Shown: positions 8,945 to 16,780 of the stretch, in pieces
How positions within the stretch are numbered: the stretch's first letter is position 1
Layout of the letters: every line of letters begins with the position of its first letter
Assembly: GCF_002198095.1 (NCBI RefSeq)
Contig: NZ_NHMK01000016.1
Span: forward strand, 25,001-89,000
Length of the DNA: 64,000 nucleotides
From: Deinococcus indicus
GTDB lineage: Bacteria; Deinococcota; Deinococci; Deinococcales; Deinococcaceae
Direction: 5' to 3'
The notes under the pieces: generated by a model
Seen by the model: only the letters and a program-made list of their open reading frames with translations
What the model was told of the DNA's origin: nothing
The model's database searches: none
Position numbers and translations under genes: made by a program

Positions 8945-9168
8945 ACGAACCTACGCAGCCCGGCGTGTACGTGACCGTCGCGCACGTCGAAACCGCAGAG
9001 GTCGTCCGCCACCTCGGCCCCTACGACACCGCCGCCGCCGCTCGAACCGCTGCCGGCGAGCACGCTGGCCAGCCGCTCACCTGGTCCCGCGACCCAGAAA
9101 CGTGGCACGCCGAGAAATTCCCGCTCTCCTACCACGTCCCGGCAGATCCACCCATCGAACTCCCGTAA
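8941..9168 (+). CDS. Small hypothetical protein
   Basis: 75 residues, soluble, beginning MNEPTQPGVYVTVAHVETAE. It has no membrane segment and no motif I recognise. Support comes from the ATGA overlap with the preceding gene, codon use like its neighbours, and a sensible composition (Trp, His and aromatic residues spread along it). It is the last gene of the DUF2726 unit. Confidence 0.6.
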   Translation: MNEPTQPGVYVTVAHVETAEVVRHLGPYDTAAAARTAAGEHAGQPLTWSRDPETWHAEKFPLSYHVPADPPIELP

Positions 9169-9237
9169 CAAAATCAGGCCCCCAGCTACCACCCGCCCAT
9201 ATTCGCGCCCTCCTCAGGGCGTTCACAGACGCCCTCC

Positions 9238-9243
9238 TACACT
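9238..9243 (+). promoter_or_regulatory. TACACT -10 box stranded by IS insertion
   Basis: TACACT is a TANNNT-type -10 box. If the IS (9248-10424) and one copy of its target duplication CTGGAC are removed, this box falls 7 bases upstream of the peroxiredoxin ATG now at 10433. That is the spacing seen at other leaderless-type starts in this window (32086, 50331, 62996). The insertion therefore separates the promoter from its gene. Confidence 0.55.
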
Positions 9244-9247
9244 GGAC

Positions 9248-10424
9248 CAAGAGTTTCCACTTCGCTGCTGATGTCGTGTCACGCGGCGTCAAGCAGGGGT
9301 CCGTCCTGCTCAAGCCCGGTCAGGACGTACTTTTCCGCATTCTGAGCTGCCTGCCGTTGTGCGGCTCGCCACGTCATGCCCGGTCCTTCCCGACGCACCC
9401 CTAGCACCGCGTGAAAGGCTTCCACCACGCACCACACCCAGTTCTCCTGCGCCTGCATCGTCCGGCAATGACAGCGTCCCAGCCCCAGGTTCTGCTTGAA
9501 GAACCGGTGGATCACCTCGATTCCCCAGCGGGCCTTCCAGGCCCGCAGCAGTGAGCGAACCGTGACGTCACCACCAAACGTGCTGAACAGGAAAAACCGT
9601 GTCCACTCCCCTTGCACCTTGCGCCACACGATCAGGACATCGAACCCACCGACCTCACGGGCAACCGACAATCGACGGACACGCCACCCGAACTCCGCGT
9701 ACAGGTGACAGCGTTCCGGAGGGAACTGCCGGCTCAGCGCACCGAGGGTGAGTCCCTCACCCTCGAACTGCACGGTCATATTGGCTTTGGCACGAATCAA
9801 GACCGGAATCTGATGCTCGCGACTGAAGGTCACGGCGGCGTCCCGCCCGAACTCTCCATCCAGCAGCAGACCCGCCATGGGGACGCCCGCCGCGAGGCAA
9901 TCCTGGACGACGTGGATCATTTCCTGCGTGGCGGTGCGGTACGGGTGACAGGTCGTCTCAAGGGGCTGGGAAACCTTGAAGCGCTCCAGCAACGGAACTG
10001 GATCTTCACCGAACCTGACCAGGGCCGCGGAGGTGAACTGATGGCCCAGACGGGTCTGGGCCTGACCGCTGTAGTGGTAATTGACGCCTTCCATCGTCCG
10101 TCCGGCGTGCGGCACCATGACGAAATCGATGGCCAGGAACGCGCCGGAAGGCGCGTTCCTGGCTCGACGCTGGAGGTCTTCTGTCGATGCGAAGGAGTCC
10201 CGCGCCATCTCTTTGGAGATGGCACTTTTCCGCAGGGTGCTGTAGGGAACGAGGCCACTGAGGCTGGTGACCCGGTTCAGCTGGGCGGTGATGATGCTGT
10301 GCGGTAGGCTGGGGATGCGAGGCATAGTCACTTCGCATCAAGGCCCATGAGACCGGGGAATTTCAAGCCCCTGCCTCCTGGGCCTTCGTGCTGGTCGCTG
10401 TTCTCTCTCGCGTGGAAACTCTTG
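9248..10424. mobile_element. Complete insertion sequence, IS4/IS701-like, with 6-bp TSD
   Basis: The element is 1177 bp long with perfect 13-bp terminal inverted repeats: CAAGAGTTTCCAC at 9248-9260 and its complement at 10412-10424. It is flanked by the direct repeat CTGGAC (9242-9247 and 10425-10430). It contains one intact transposase gene on the minus strand. Perfect ends and duplication indicate a recent transposition. Confidence 0.92.
9279..10331 (-). CDS. DDE transposase of the 9.2-10.4 kb IS (IS4/IS701-like)
   Basis: 350 residues. The DDE triad is visible: first Asp in FLAIDFVMVPHAG (about 70), second Asp in GLLLDGEFGRD (about 160), and Glu in WGIEVIHRFFKQNLGLGRC (about 290), which contains the YREK-like region typical of the IS4 superfamily. 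It catalyses cut-and-paste movement of its own IS. The gene fills the element between its inverted repeats with no frameshift or stop, so it is probably functional. It points away from the peroxiredoxin gene, so read-through from its promoter would not restore expression of that gene. Confidence 0.9.
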   Translation of the reverse strand: MTMPRIPSLPHSIITAQLNRVTSLSGLVPYSTLRKSAISKEMARDSFASTEDLQRRARNAPSGAFLAIDFVMVPHAGRTMEGVNYHYSGQAQTRLGHQFTSAALVRFGEDPVPLLERFKVSQPLETTCHPYRTATQEMIHVVQDCLAAGVPMAGLLLDGEFGRDAAVTFSREHQIPVLIRAKANMTVQFEGEGLTLGALSRQFPPERCHLYAEFGWRVRRLSVAREVGGFDVLIVWRKVQGEWTRFFLFSTFGGDVTVRSLLRAWKARWGIEVIHRFFKQNLGLGRCHCRTMQAQENWVWCVVEAFHAVLGVRREGPGMTWRAAQRQAAQNAEKYVLTGLEQDGPLLDAA

Positions 10425-10432
10425 CTGGACAG

Positions 10433-10912
10433 ATGGCCCTCTCCACTGGCGATCACGTTCCCCCCTTCACCGCCCGGCAGGACGACAACCAGACCTTCCA
10501 CTTCACGCCCGGACAGTGGACCGTCCTGTTCTTCTTTCCCAAAACTGCCACCACCCACTGCCAACTGCAGGCCCGCCAGTACCAGGCGCACCTGCCGGCC
10601 TTCTCTGGACTGGGCGCCTCAGTCATCGGCGTGAACGGAGACCCGAGACGCGACCAGGTGCGGTTTCGCGACCTGTGCCGCCTCGACTACCCGATCCTGA
10701 ACGACCGCACCCAGGCCCTCAGCCGTGAGTTCGATCTGCTAGACGACGTGTGGTCGGGCGAAACGGTCCAGCGGCCGCGCCGGGAAACCTTCCTGATCGA
10801 TCCAACCGGCGTGATCCGACACCACTGGAAGAACGTCACCCCAGGTCAGGACGCCCCTTCCGTACTGGATACCCTCCGGGTGTTGAAGGGCGAAGAAACG
10901 GAACACGCCTAG
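10433..10912 (+). CDS. Peroxiredoxin (BCP/AhpC-TSA family)
   Basis: 159 residues with a thioredoxin fold. The active-site motif PxxxTxxC reads PKTATTHC, putting the peroxidatic Cys at 43 after the strand WTVLFFF. A second cysteine (LCRLDYPILND) could be resolving. The segment RRETFLIDPTGVIRHHWKNV is the usual BCP C-terminal strand/turn. It reduces hydroperoxides using thiol donors. The ATG at 10433 lies 8 bases after the IS end, so the native promoter has been displaced and the gene may now be silent or driven from the IS edge. The family start matches this ATG, not the open codons upstream. Confidence 0.88.
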   Translation: MALSTGDHVPPFTARQDDNQTFHFTPGQWTVLFFFPKTATTHCQLQARQYQAHLPAFSGLGASVIGVNGDPRRDQVRFRDLCRLDYPILNDRTQALSREFDLLDDVWSGETVQRPRRETFLIDPTGVIRHHWKNVTPGQDAPSVLDTLRVLKGEETEHA

Positions 10913-10957
10913 CCTTGAGTGGGCTCCAGTCAGTGGGCAGTTCTGACGCCTGTAGCC

Positions 10958-12130
10958 TTACGATTTCCCCGGTTTGGGGAAGCGTAAAAAGAACGTCGCG
11001 CCGTCCCCCGGATGACTCTCCGCCCACACCTCTCCCCCGTGACGCTCAATGATTCGCTTGACGTTCACGAGCCCGAGCCCCACCCCCTGAAAGTCCTTCT
11101 CATGATGGAGCCGCTGGAACGGCCCGAACAACCGGTGCGTGTACCGCGGGTCGAAACCGACCCCGTCATCCTGGACGAACACCACCCAGCTGTCATCTTC
11201 CTCCCTGGCCCCTACCTCGACACGCGCCGTTTCCCGTCCAGTCGTGTACTTGATGGCATTACTCAGCAGATTCTCGAACGCCAGTCGTAAGAGGTCCGGG
11301 TCGCCCTCTACCACTGGCAGGTCTCCGGCTACCCACTCAATCTCCCGGCCCTGCGTTTCCGGAGTCATGTTCGCCCAGGCCCGGAGCACCACCTGCGCGA
11401 GGTTGACCGGCCCGATCCGCAGGGCGGTCTGGGACGCGCGGGAAAGCCCGAGCAGTTCGTTGATCATGTGATCCAGTCGGGTGGTAGACGCGTCCAGCAC
11501 GTCCAGTAAGCGGCGGTCACTGTCGTTCAGTCGTGTCGCGGCAGTGCGCCGCAGCACGGTCAAGAATCCACTGAGGTGCCGCACTGGTGCGCGCAGGTCG
11601 TGGGAAACCGCGCCGATGAATGCGTCGAGTTCACTGTTCTCGTGCCTCAGGCCAGCGGTCTGCTGCCGGACGCCCTGCGCAACTTCCGCGTCCAGGTCCT
11701 CGGAGCGGATCTCCGCGAGACGGTCCCGGGTGACGTTCTCGTGCAGGACCGTGGCGTAGCGGTGCGCGCCGCTGGCGAACGGTCGGATCTGCACCCGGTA
11801 CCAGCGCTGCTCGGTCGGGCTGTGGCAGGGGTACTCGAGCGTGAATGACGCCCGCTGTCCGCTGAGGACGTCGCGCAGGCCCTGCGCGACCGGGGGACCC
11901 TCGTCGGAGCAGACGCCCTGGGCATTGTCGCAGGCACTGAGGTAATTGGCTCCGACGCTGCAGGTATCAGGCACGCCCCCGTTGTCGAGCATGAAGTTCG
12001 TCCAGGCGGCGTTGACGGCCACGATGACGCCGTCGCCGTCGACGATGGCGATGGTGTCCGTGAGCGCGTCAAGCGCCGCCTGCACCGCGAAGGTGGGGAG
12101 GTCAATGCGGGGGGCGGGACTCTGCGTCAT
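10958..12130 (-). CDS. PAS-domain sensor histidine kinase, soluble
   Basis: 390 residues with no membrane segment. An N-terminal PAS domain (about 15-130) begins LDALTDTIAIVDGDGVIVAV. A HisKA domain follows with H-box AVSHDLRAPVRHLSGF, then the ATPase boxes ENLLSNAIKYT (N), DDGVGFD (G1), FGPFQRLH (F) and GVGLGLVNVKRIIERHGG (G2). It autophosphorylates on His and passes phosphate to a response regulator, but no partner regulator is adjacent (an orphan here). Four cysteines in the PAS region (DTCSVG, SACDNAQGVCSD, YPCHS) might sense redox state or bind a cofactor; that is inference. It converges on the peroxiredoxin gene. Confidence 0.87.
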   Translation of the reverse strand: MTQSPAPRIDLPTFAVQAALDALTDTIAIVDGDGVIVAVNAAWTNFMLDNGGVPDTCSVGANYLSACDNAQGVCSDEGPPVAQGLRDVLSGQRASFTLEYPCHSPTEQRWYRVQIRPFASGAHRYATVLHENVTRDRLAEIRSEDLDAEVAQGVRQQTAGLRHENSELDAFIGAVSHDLRAPVRHLSGFLTVLRRTAATRLNDSDRRLLDVLDASTTRLDHMINELLGLSRASQTALRIGPVNLAQVVLRAWANMTPETQGREIEWVAGDLPVVEGDPDLLRLAFENLLSNAIKYTTGRETARVEVGAREEDDSWVVFVQDDGVGFDPRYTHRLFGPFQRLHHEKDFQGVGLGLVNVKRIIERHGGEVWAESHPGDGATFFLRFPKPGKS

Positions 12131-12329
12131 AGCTACAGGCCATTAGACTGCATCGCCGTCAAAAGGGCTTTGAGCGAGTCGTGACAGGACTTGACAGCTT
12201 TCCTTACGGAACAGGCACAAGGGATCCATGGTTACAAATTTTCCGGTCGCGCCCGGTGGTTCAGGGCCCCGCGTTCCAGTCGGCGGGAAGCAAAGAAGGC
12301 CCCCTTGCCTCACGCCAGGAGCACGAGCA

Positions 12330-13172
12330 TCACGCCACTTCCACCAACGCGCCCTGCAGAACGTTCAGCACCTGCTCCCGGTCCTCCGCGCTCAGGTACG
12401 CGCGGCCGTCCGCGAGATCCGCGATCACTGGCGTCAGTTCGACCGCGAGTTCCGACGCCTGCGCGGCCGTCAACCACTCGGGCAGCGACTCCGCCAGGAC
12501 CTGGCGCAGACTGGCCAGCACGGCTGGCATCAGTGTGCGCTCCGGCGTCACCGGCTGCTGCGAATGTCCCAGCAGGCCCAATGGGAGGCGGGTCGTTTCC
12601 GCCGCCTGGAAGGCCGAGGCGGGCGGCGCGTCGGGCTCACCCTCACCCTGCCCCACTGGCAGGGTCGCAGGCCCCGTGCCGCCTGCCTGAACGGCCGCAC
12701 TGCCCGCCCCGCCAGCCGGCCAGATCCAACCCAGGACCGTGCGCGTCCCGTCCCGCCCGGCGATCGCCACCACGCCCGCCAGCACCCCGTTCAGCAACGC
12801 GGTCGGCAGGTCCGCCAGGGTGAGCGGCGCCCCGCCCGGCAGCAGGCCTGCCCCGAAGCTCAGCGCCACGCTGCTTCCCATGCCGATCAGGAACGCCAGC
12901 GTCCACCAGCGCCACGGCTGCCAGTTCAGCGGCGGCTCCCGCCTCGCCGCGTTCCGCTTCCACGTCTCCACCAGCCCGAACACCACCAGGCCCAGCGCCA
13001 CCGGGTTCCCCGCCATCATCCGCAGCCACCCCAGCGGGTCCGCGCCCAGGTCCGGCACGACCGGCTGCGCGAACGCGTACCCGCACGCCAGCAAGAACAG
13101 CGCCAGCAGCCAGCGCGCCTGCGCGTCGACGAGCCGCACGGTTCCAGCCATCCACTTCAGTCCTCGTTTCAT
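12330..13172 (-). CDS. Membrane protein at the end of a phage-type lysis cassette
   Basis: 280 residues from the ATG at 13172, which is preceded by a GGGAGGGTGAC ribosome site. Hydrophobic helices occur at about 18-35 (WLLALFLLACGYAFAQP), 50-65 (PVALGLVVFGLV), 85-105 (WTLAFLIGMGSSVALSFGAG) and 118-135. A Gly/Ala-rich linker and a soluble helical C terminus (about 200-280) follow. It sits directly downstream of an endolysin gene. Holin-associated or anti-holin roles are possible from context, but the sequence matches no family I know. It is too long for a classical holin. Confidence 0.5.
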   Translation of the reverse strand: MKRGLKWMAGTVRLVDAQARWLLALFLLACGYAFAQPVVPDLGADPLGWLRMMAGNPVALGLVVFGLVETWKRNAARREPPLNWQPWRWWTLAFLIGMGSSVALSFGAGLLPGGAPLTLADLPTALLNGVLAGVVAIAGRDGTRTVLGWIWPAGGAGSAAVQAGGTGPATLPVGQGEGEPDAPPASAFQAAETTRLPLGLLGHSQQPVTPERTLMPAVLASLRQVLAESLPEWLTAAQASELAVELTPVIADLADGRAYLSAEDREQVLNVLQGALVEVA

Positions 13173-13242
13173 GTCACCCTCCCAGGGGTCGAAAGCGGGC
13201 GGCCACCCCCGCGCTGGAGGTGGCCGCCCTGGTCGTTGATGT

Positions 13243-14037
13243 TCAGCGCTCGGCAATCCAGATCCGGGCGGGGTCGGTCGCGTTGACGACCGTGCCGCCC
13301 GGCAGGGTGGTCCGCTGCCCGGCCACGTCGCGCCAGCCACCCTGGCCATCTGGGACGAGCACGACCGGTGCGGGCGGGGCGGGCTTCACCACCGTCACCG
13401 GCGCCGGAGCGGGTGTCGGTTTGGGCTTCGGGGCGCTGCCCTCCCCGCGCGCCATGGCGTCCCGCCACGCGGGCTGCGGCACGCCGGGCAGGGGGTCGGT
13501 CCACTGCAGGTGCATGCCGTCCTCGTACGGGTCGCTCCAACGGCCTCCCCACTCCCACCCGCAGGATTCGAACACCCGGATCACGTCCCGGTCGATCTGC
13601 TGCTGCGCGAGCGGCACCCCGTACGCGTTCCACGCCGCGTCGAAATCCAGGGCCGCGCCGAACGCATGCACGCTCAACGGCCGGGCGCGGCTGTGCCCCA
13701 TGTGCCGGGGCGCAAACGACCCGTTGAAGGTCCGCAGCCGCCCGGCCAGCCCGCGCCGGTTCACTTCCGCCCACGTGGCGATCAGGGGCACGGCCACCAG
13801 CCGGTGAACCGTCACCCCACTCACGGCCTTCCCGCCCAGCAGCGGCCAGTGCGGGAGTTTCTCGATGGGGATGGTCGTGAGGTTCTCCCGCGCCCACGCC
13901 GGACTGGGCGTGAACCACGCGCCGCCCTGCGGACTCGGACCCGCGCCGGGGCCCTCCGGGTTGCCGTACGTCGCGATCAGCGCGGCCGTCGTCGCGCCAC
14001 CCGGTCGAGCGGCGATCAGTGCTTTCCAGTCGGTCAT
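13243..14037 (-). CDS. M15-family peptidase, phage-type endolysin
   Basis: 264 residues. The M15 (D-Ala-D-Ala/L-Ala-D-Glu peptidase) zinc site is visible: SVHAFGAALDFD gives H...D and GMHLQWTD gives the second His. The fold spans about 40-200. A Pro/Lys/Ala-rich linker (KPKPTPAPAPV) then leads to a C-terminal module of about 45 residues with GGWRDV and LPGGTVVN, perhaps a wall-binding segment. The enzyme cleaves peptidoglycan stem peptides. The ATG overlaps the stop of the upstream coiled-coil gene (ATGA). No signal peptide is seen, so it would need a holin, which the neighbouring membrane genes could supply. Confidence 0.85.
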   Translation of the reverse strand: MTDWKALIAARPGGATTAALIATYGNPEGPGAGPSPQGGAWFTPSPAWARENLTTIPIEKLPHWPLLGGKAVSGVTVHRLVAVPLIATWAEVNRRGLAGRLRTFNGSFAPRHMGHSRARPLSVHAFGAALDFDAAWNAYGVPLAQQQIDRDVIRVFESCGWEWGGRWSDPYEDGMHLQWTDPLPGVPQPAWRDAMARGEGSAPKPKPTPAPAPVTVVKPAPPAPVVLVPDGQGGWRDVAGQRTTLPGGTVVNATDPARIWIAER

Positions 14038-14375
14038 GGTGCTCCTCTGCCCATGCGCGTCAGCAGTTCCTGCGCGCGGGTCTGAATCCAGTCCAGGGGG
14101 AACTGCCCACTCACCACGTCCCGCAGGAAGTCCAGCAGCGTCCGCCGGTCCGCGCGCAGTTCCTCCAGCTCGCTTTCCACCTTCTCCAGGCGCTCATTGG
14201 TGCTCCGGAGGTCCGCTTTCATCTCCTGCAGGTCCCGGCGCACCCGGTCGTTCTCCGACACGAGGCGCGTCCAGGCGCTGTCTTTGCTCTTCCCGAAGTA
14301 CGTCCACAGCCCGGTCAGGGCGACGGTGGCCGCCGTGGCCCACCCGAGGAGTTTGCCGATCAGTTCCAGATCCAC
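14034..14375 (-). CDS. One-helix coiled-coil protein of lysis cassette (holin or Rz/XhlA-like)
   Basis: 113 residues with a single N-terminal membrane segment (LLGWATAATVALTGLWTYFG). A long coiled coil (DRVRRDLQEMKADLRSTNERLEKVESELEELRAD in shorter heptads) and a short tail follow. This topology resembles the i-spanin/Rz or XhlA-type accessory proteins of phage lysis modules. It starts at GTG 14375 and overlaps the endolysin start by 4 bases. The role is inferred from topology and position. Confidence 0.6.
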   Translation of the reverse strand: MDLELIGKLLGWATAATVALTGLWTYFGKSKDSAWTRLVSENDRVRRDLQEMKADLRSTNERLEKVESELEELRADRRTLLDFLRDVVSGQFPLDWIQTRAQELLTRMGRGAP

Positions 14376-14379
14376 GTGT

Positions 14380-14748
14380 TCACCCGTTCCCGCTGGCCGC
14401 CGCGACGGCCTTGAGGTCCACGCTCGTCCACTGCGCGTGCAGGGCCAGCACCCCGCACAGCACCGTCACCGGATTCCACCCGGCGGCAAGGTACGCGGCC
14501 AGCGCGACTGTGACCAGCCAGATCACGCTCAACTGGCACAGCAGCATGCCCACGCGCGCCCGCCGGGTCCGGGCGAGCGGAATGCCCGTCACGCCCAGTA
14601 GGGCGGGCCACACCCACACCGGGATGTGCAGCCCGCCCCAGATCTCCAGCGGCCACAGGCTGGCCTTCTCGACCGGCACGGCCAGGTACGCCGCCAGGGC
14701 GAGCAGGGCGTGCCCGAGGAGTACCTGCGTGCGGTACGGGCGGAGCAT
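14380..14748 (-). CDS. Four-helix membrane protein, holin candidate
   Basis: 122 residues, mostly hydrophobic, with about four helices (LLGHALLALAAYLAV, LHIPVWVWPALLGVTGI, MLLCQLSVIWLVTVALAAYL, VTVLCGVLALHAQW). The ATG overlaps the upstream stop (TGATG) and it ends 4 bases before the next gene, so it lies inside a coupled operon ending in an endolysin. Holins are small multi-helix pore formers, so this is the best holin candidate in the cassette. No family motif was recognised. Confidence 0.55.
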   Translation of the reverse strand: MLRPYRTQVLLGHALLALAAYLAVPVEKASLWPLEIWGGLHIPVWVWPALLGVTGIPLARTRRARVGMLLCQLSVIWLVTVALAAYLAAGWNPVTVLCGVLALHAQWTSVDLKAVAAASGNG

Positions 14749-15134
14749 CACCACCACGTCGGCACCCCCCGGAGGGGCGCGTCCACCCAGACGTTCGGAG
14801 CGGGACGGTCCTGGACCTGCGCGCCGGGGAACACCCACCAGTCGATGCGGCGCGGGTACCCGGCGCCCAGGCGGAAGTACCCGATCGGCGGAAGGCGCCC
14901 ACCATTCCGGGTGATGATCCGCGCGAGCCGCTGCTCGTTCGGCGGGCAGGTGGGCGGCAACTCGATCCGCACCTGGTACTGCCCGAGGTGGCTGCGTAGC
15001 CCGGTCAGGCGCGCACCGACCGCGCAGCCGGGCGGGTCGGGAGGAAGCTTGCGGGCCAGGACGGCCGCGGCAACCGGCACGGCCAGCAGGGCCGCGCAGG
15101 CGAGAAGAAGAAGGGCCAGTGGCCTGCGTCGCAT
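14748..15134 (-). CDS. Signal-anchored hypothetical protein, first gene of lysis cassette
   Basis: 128 residues. An N-terminal hydrophobic stretch (RPLALLLLACAALLAVPVAA) is a signal peptide or anchor. The rest is a small extracytoplasmic domain with two cysteines (PPGCAVG, PPTCPPNEQ) spaced as a possible disulphide. A GAGGTGATC ribosome site precedes the ATG at 15134. It opens the five-gene minus-strand cassette. An o-spanin-like role is conceivable but unsupported by motif. Confidence 0.55.
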   Translation of the reverse strand: MRRRPLALLLLACAALLAVPVAAAVLARKLPPDPPGCAVGARLTGLRSHLGQYQVRIELPPTCPPNEQRLARIITRNGGRLPPIGYFRLGAGYPRRIDWWVFPGAQVQDRPAPNVWVDAPLRGVPTWW

Positions 15135-15237
15135 AGGGATCACCTCGTGCCCAGCGGTGAATGAACCGCGCCCCAGGCCGGGTGGCTGGGGCGCGCGGAG
15201 AGAACAGTTGTGATCGGGAACGCCTATCATCCCAGGC

Positions 15238-15462
15238 GTGTTGGACAAGCTCGAAGTGCTGGACCATCAGAAAACTCAAGTGCTGATCGGCGGACTGAAA
15301 CAACCTGTGTGGTTCCGTCACCTGATCGATTCGTACCTTATTGATCCGGGGCCTGCGCCTCGGAACGTGGAAGTCTGGTATGAGCCGTCCCGTCGTCTGA
15401 CCATCCGGCTATCCCGGGTGGATGTGGAGCGTGGGCAGTGGGACGTCACCATCTGGCCGTAA
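15238..15462 (+). CDS. Small hypothetical protein
   Basis: 74 residues from GTG 15238 (TTG 15241 also possible), diverging from the lysis cassette. The composition is balanced, with an amphipathic beginning (LDKLEVLDHQKTQVLIGGLK) and a likely beta-rich end (VWYEPSRRLTIRLSRVDVE). No motif was recognised. Its GC content is lower than that of its neighbours. The next 190 bases, to 15653, hold no gene I can support. Confidence 0.4.
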   Translation: MLDKLEVLDHQKTQVLIGGLKQPVWFRHLIDSYLIDPGPAPRNVEVWYEPSRRLTIRLSRVDVERGQWDVTIWP

Positions 15463-15653
15463 GAGGAATCAGGATATGCTCTGATGTGGATGCAGGTCTC
15501 CTGGTGTGGACCTTGGCCCTGCACCAGAAACGGTCACTTCCCTCACGGGGTGGCCGTTTCGCCTGAGTTGTCCGGTACTGACCGGCTCACGCGGGCGGCC
15601 AGCACCTCGAACTGCGCGGTGCTCCAGTCCGCCGGCAGCTCGAACGCCCAGGG

Positions 15654-16088
15654 TCAGTACGGGAACAGGGTGTTCAGACGGTTTCCTTCAGCGATGGGAG
15701 CAGGTGAGACGTTCCAGTAACGGTAGAAGCCGCTCCCCCGCGGATGGAAGGCCGTGAACGCGAAGGAATTCGCGTCCGCGCCGCTCATCAGGTAAGCGGA
15801 GGTCGCGGCGGCGGGCGCGGTGTTATGCACGCCGACCTGCACGCCCGCGTCCCGGCAGGCCTCGGCGACGTCCGGTCCCAGCTGAGCCGGATCGCTGGTG
15901 TAGGACCCGGTGCCCGCGCGGTACGGGATCTGCGCCGCCACGATGGCCCGGCCGCACTGCTGGGCGGCCACGTCGTACGGTTTCTTCTGGGCACTCGAGA
16001 AGGTGGGGAGCAGGATGGCGGCGAGCACGCCGATGATGGCGATGACGACCAGGAGCTCGATGAGGGTGAAGCCTTGCATGCGGGTCAT
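15654..16088 (-). CDS. Type IV prepilin-like protein 1
   Basis: 144 residues. The short leader MTRMQG precedes FTLIELLVVIAIIGVLAAIL, the class III prepilin motif: cleavage after Gly6, methyl-Phe, and Glu at +5. The globular part (30-144) shares KKPYDVAAQQCGRAIV with the other three copies and has a second Cys (ACRDAG) for a disulphide. Its C-terminal part (FTAFHPRGSGFYRYW) matches copy 4. A GGAGG sequence lies 8 bases before this ATG. However, the frame stays open for 92 codons upstream to an ATG coupled to the previous gene (see 16089-16364). Such proteins build pilus or type II-like pseudopilus fibres, and need a prepilin peptidase encoded elsewhere. Confidence 0.75.
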   Translation of the reverse strand: MTRMQGFTLIELLVVIAIIGVLAAILLPTFSSAQKKPYDVAAQQCGRAIVAAQIPYRAGTGSYTSDPAQLGPDVAEACRDAGVQVGVHNTAPAAATSAYLMSGADANSFAFTAFHPRGSGFYRYWNVSPAPIAEGNRLNTLFPY

Positions 16089-16364
16089 GGTGGGTCCTCC
16101 GGGGTGGGTGAGCGTGAGACGGCGGAGGGTGGTGGCCTCGTCCGTGATGGTTTCCAGGCGCGCGTGCAGTTCGGCGTGCCGGGTGGTGATGTTGGTGCGG
16201 ACCTCGCCCGGCGGCGTGTCATGTCGTGGGGGTGGCGGTTCGAGGGTGATAGTGAGCATGAGCAGGAGTTCCTGCGTGATCTGCAGGGTGTCGTCCAGGA
16301 GTTCCTGGGAGCGCACGGTCACGTTCCGTGCCTGCTCGGCCGGGGTGCAGGGGATGGGCCGCAT
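16089..16364 (-). other. 92-codon open frame fused in frame to prepilin 1
   Basis: From the ATG at 16364, overlapping the previous stop as TGATG, 92 codons run without a stop straight into the prepilin start at 16088. The encoded stretch looks protein-like: helical and heptad-rich, with SQELLDDTLQITQELLLML and ETITDEATTLRRL. Either it is an unusually long prepilin N-terminal extension, or it is a separate reading frame that has lost its stop. Prepilin leaders are normally 5-25 residues. Confidence 0.4.
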
Positions 16365-16780
16365 CAGTAGGTGCTGTACGGGCGGAGCTTCCAGCCGTCG
16401 CCGGTGCTGGTGTAGTACGCGGCGCTGCCCCGGCGGCTGTACACCCAGAAGTTGTAGTTGAGGGCGTCCGCGCCGATCGTGCCGTTCCCGGCCTGGCTGG
16501 CGCTGGGCACGAATCCTGCGGCGTAACTCTGGACTTCCACGCCGGCGCACGCCTCGGTCACGTCAGCGCCCAGCGCGGCCGGGGAGGCCGCGTAGCTGCC
16601 CGTGCTGATCTTATGGGTGGTCTGCGCGGTGATGATCGCCCGGCCGCACTGAACGGTGGCAGTGTCATGCGGTCTCTTCTGGGCACCCGCGAAGGTGGGG
16701 AGGAGGATGGCGGCGAGGACGCCGATGATGGCGATGACGACGAGGAGTTCGATGAGGGTGAAGCCCTGAGTGCGGGTCAT
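16364..16780 (-). CDS. Type IV prepilin-like protein 2
   Basis: 138 residues. Leader MTRTQG, then FTLIELLVVIAIIGVLAAIL. The shared block KRPHDTATVQCGRAII and a second Cys (TEACAG) follow. The C-terminal region (NYNFWVYSRRGSAAYYTST) has the aromatic beta-strand pattern of minor pilins. The ATG at 16780 overlaps the previous stop (TGATG), and its own stop overlaps the next ATG. It is part of a four-copy tandem series and is probably co-assembled with the others. Confidence 0.75.
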   Translation of the reverse strand: MTRTQGFTLIELLVVIAIIGVLAAILLPTFAGAQKRPHDTATVQCGRAIITAQTTHKISTGSYAASPAALGADVTEACAGVEVQSYAAGFVPSASQAGNGTIGADALNYNFWVYSRRGSAAYYTSTGDGWKLRPYSTY

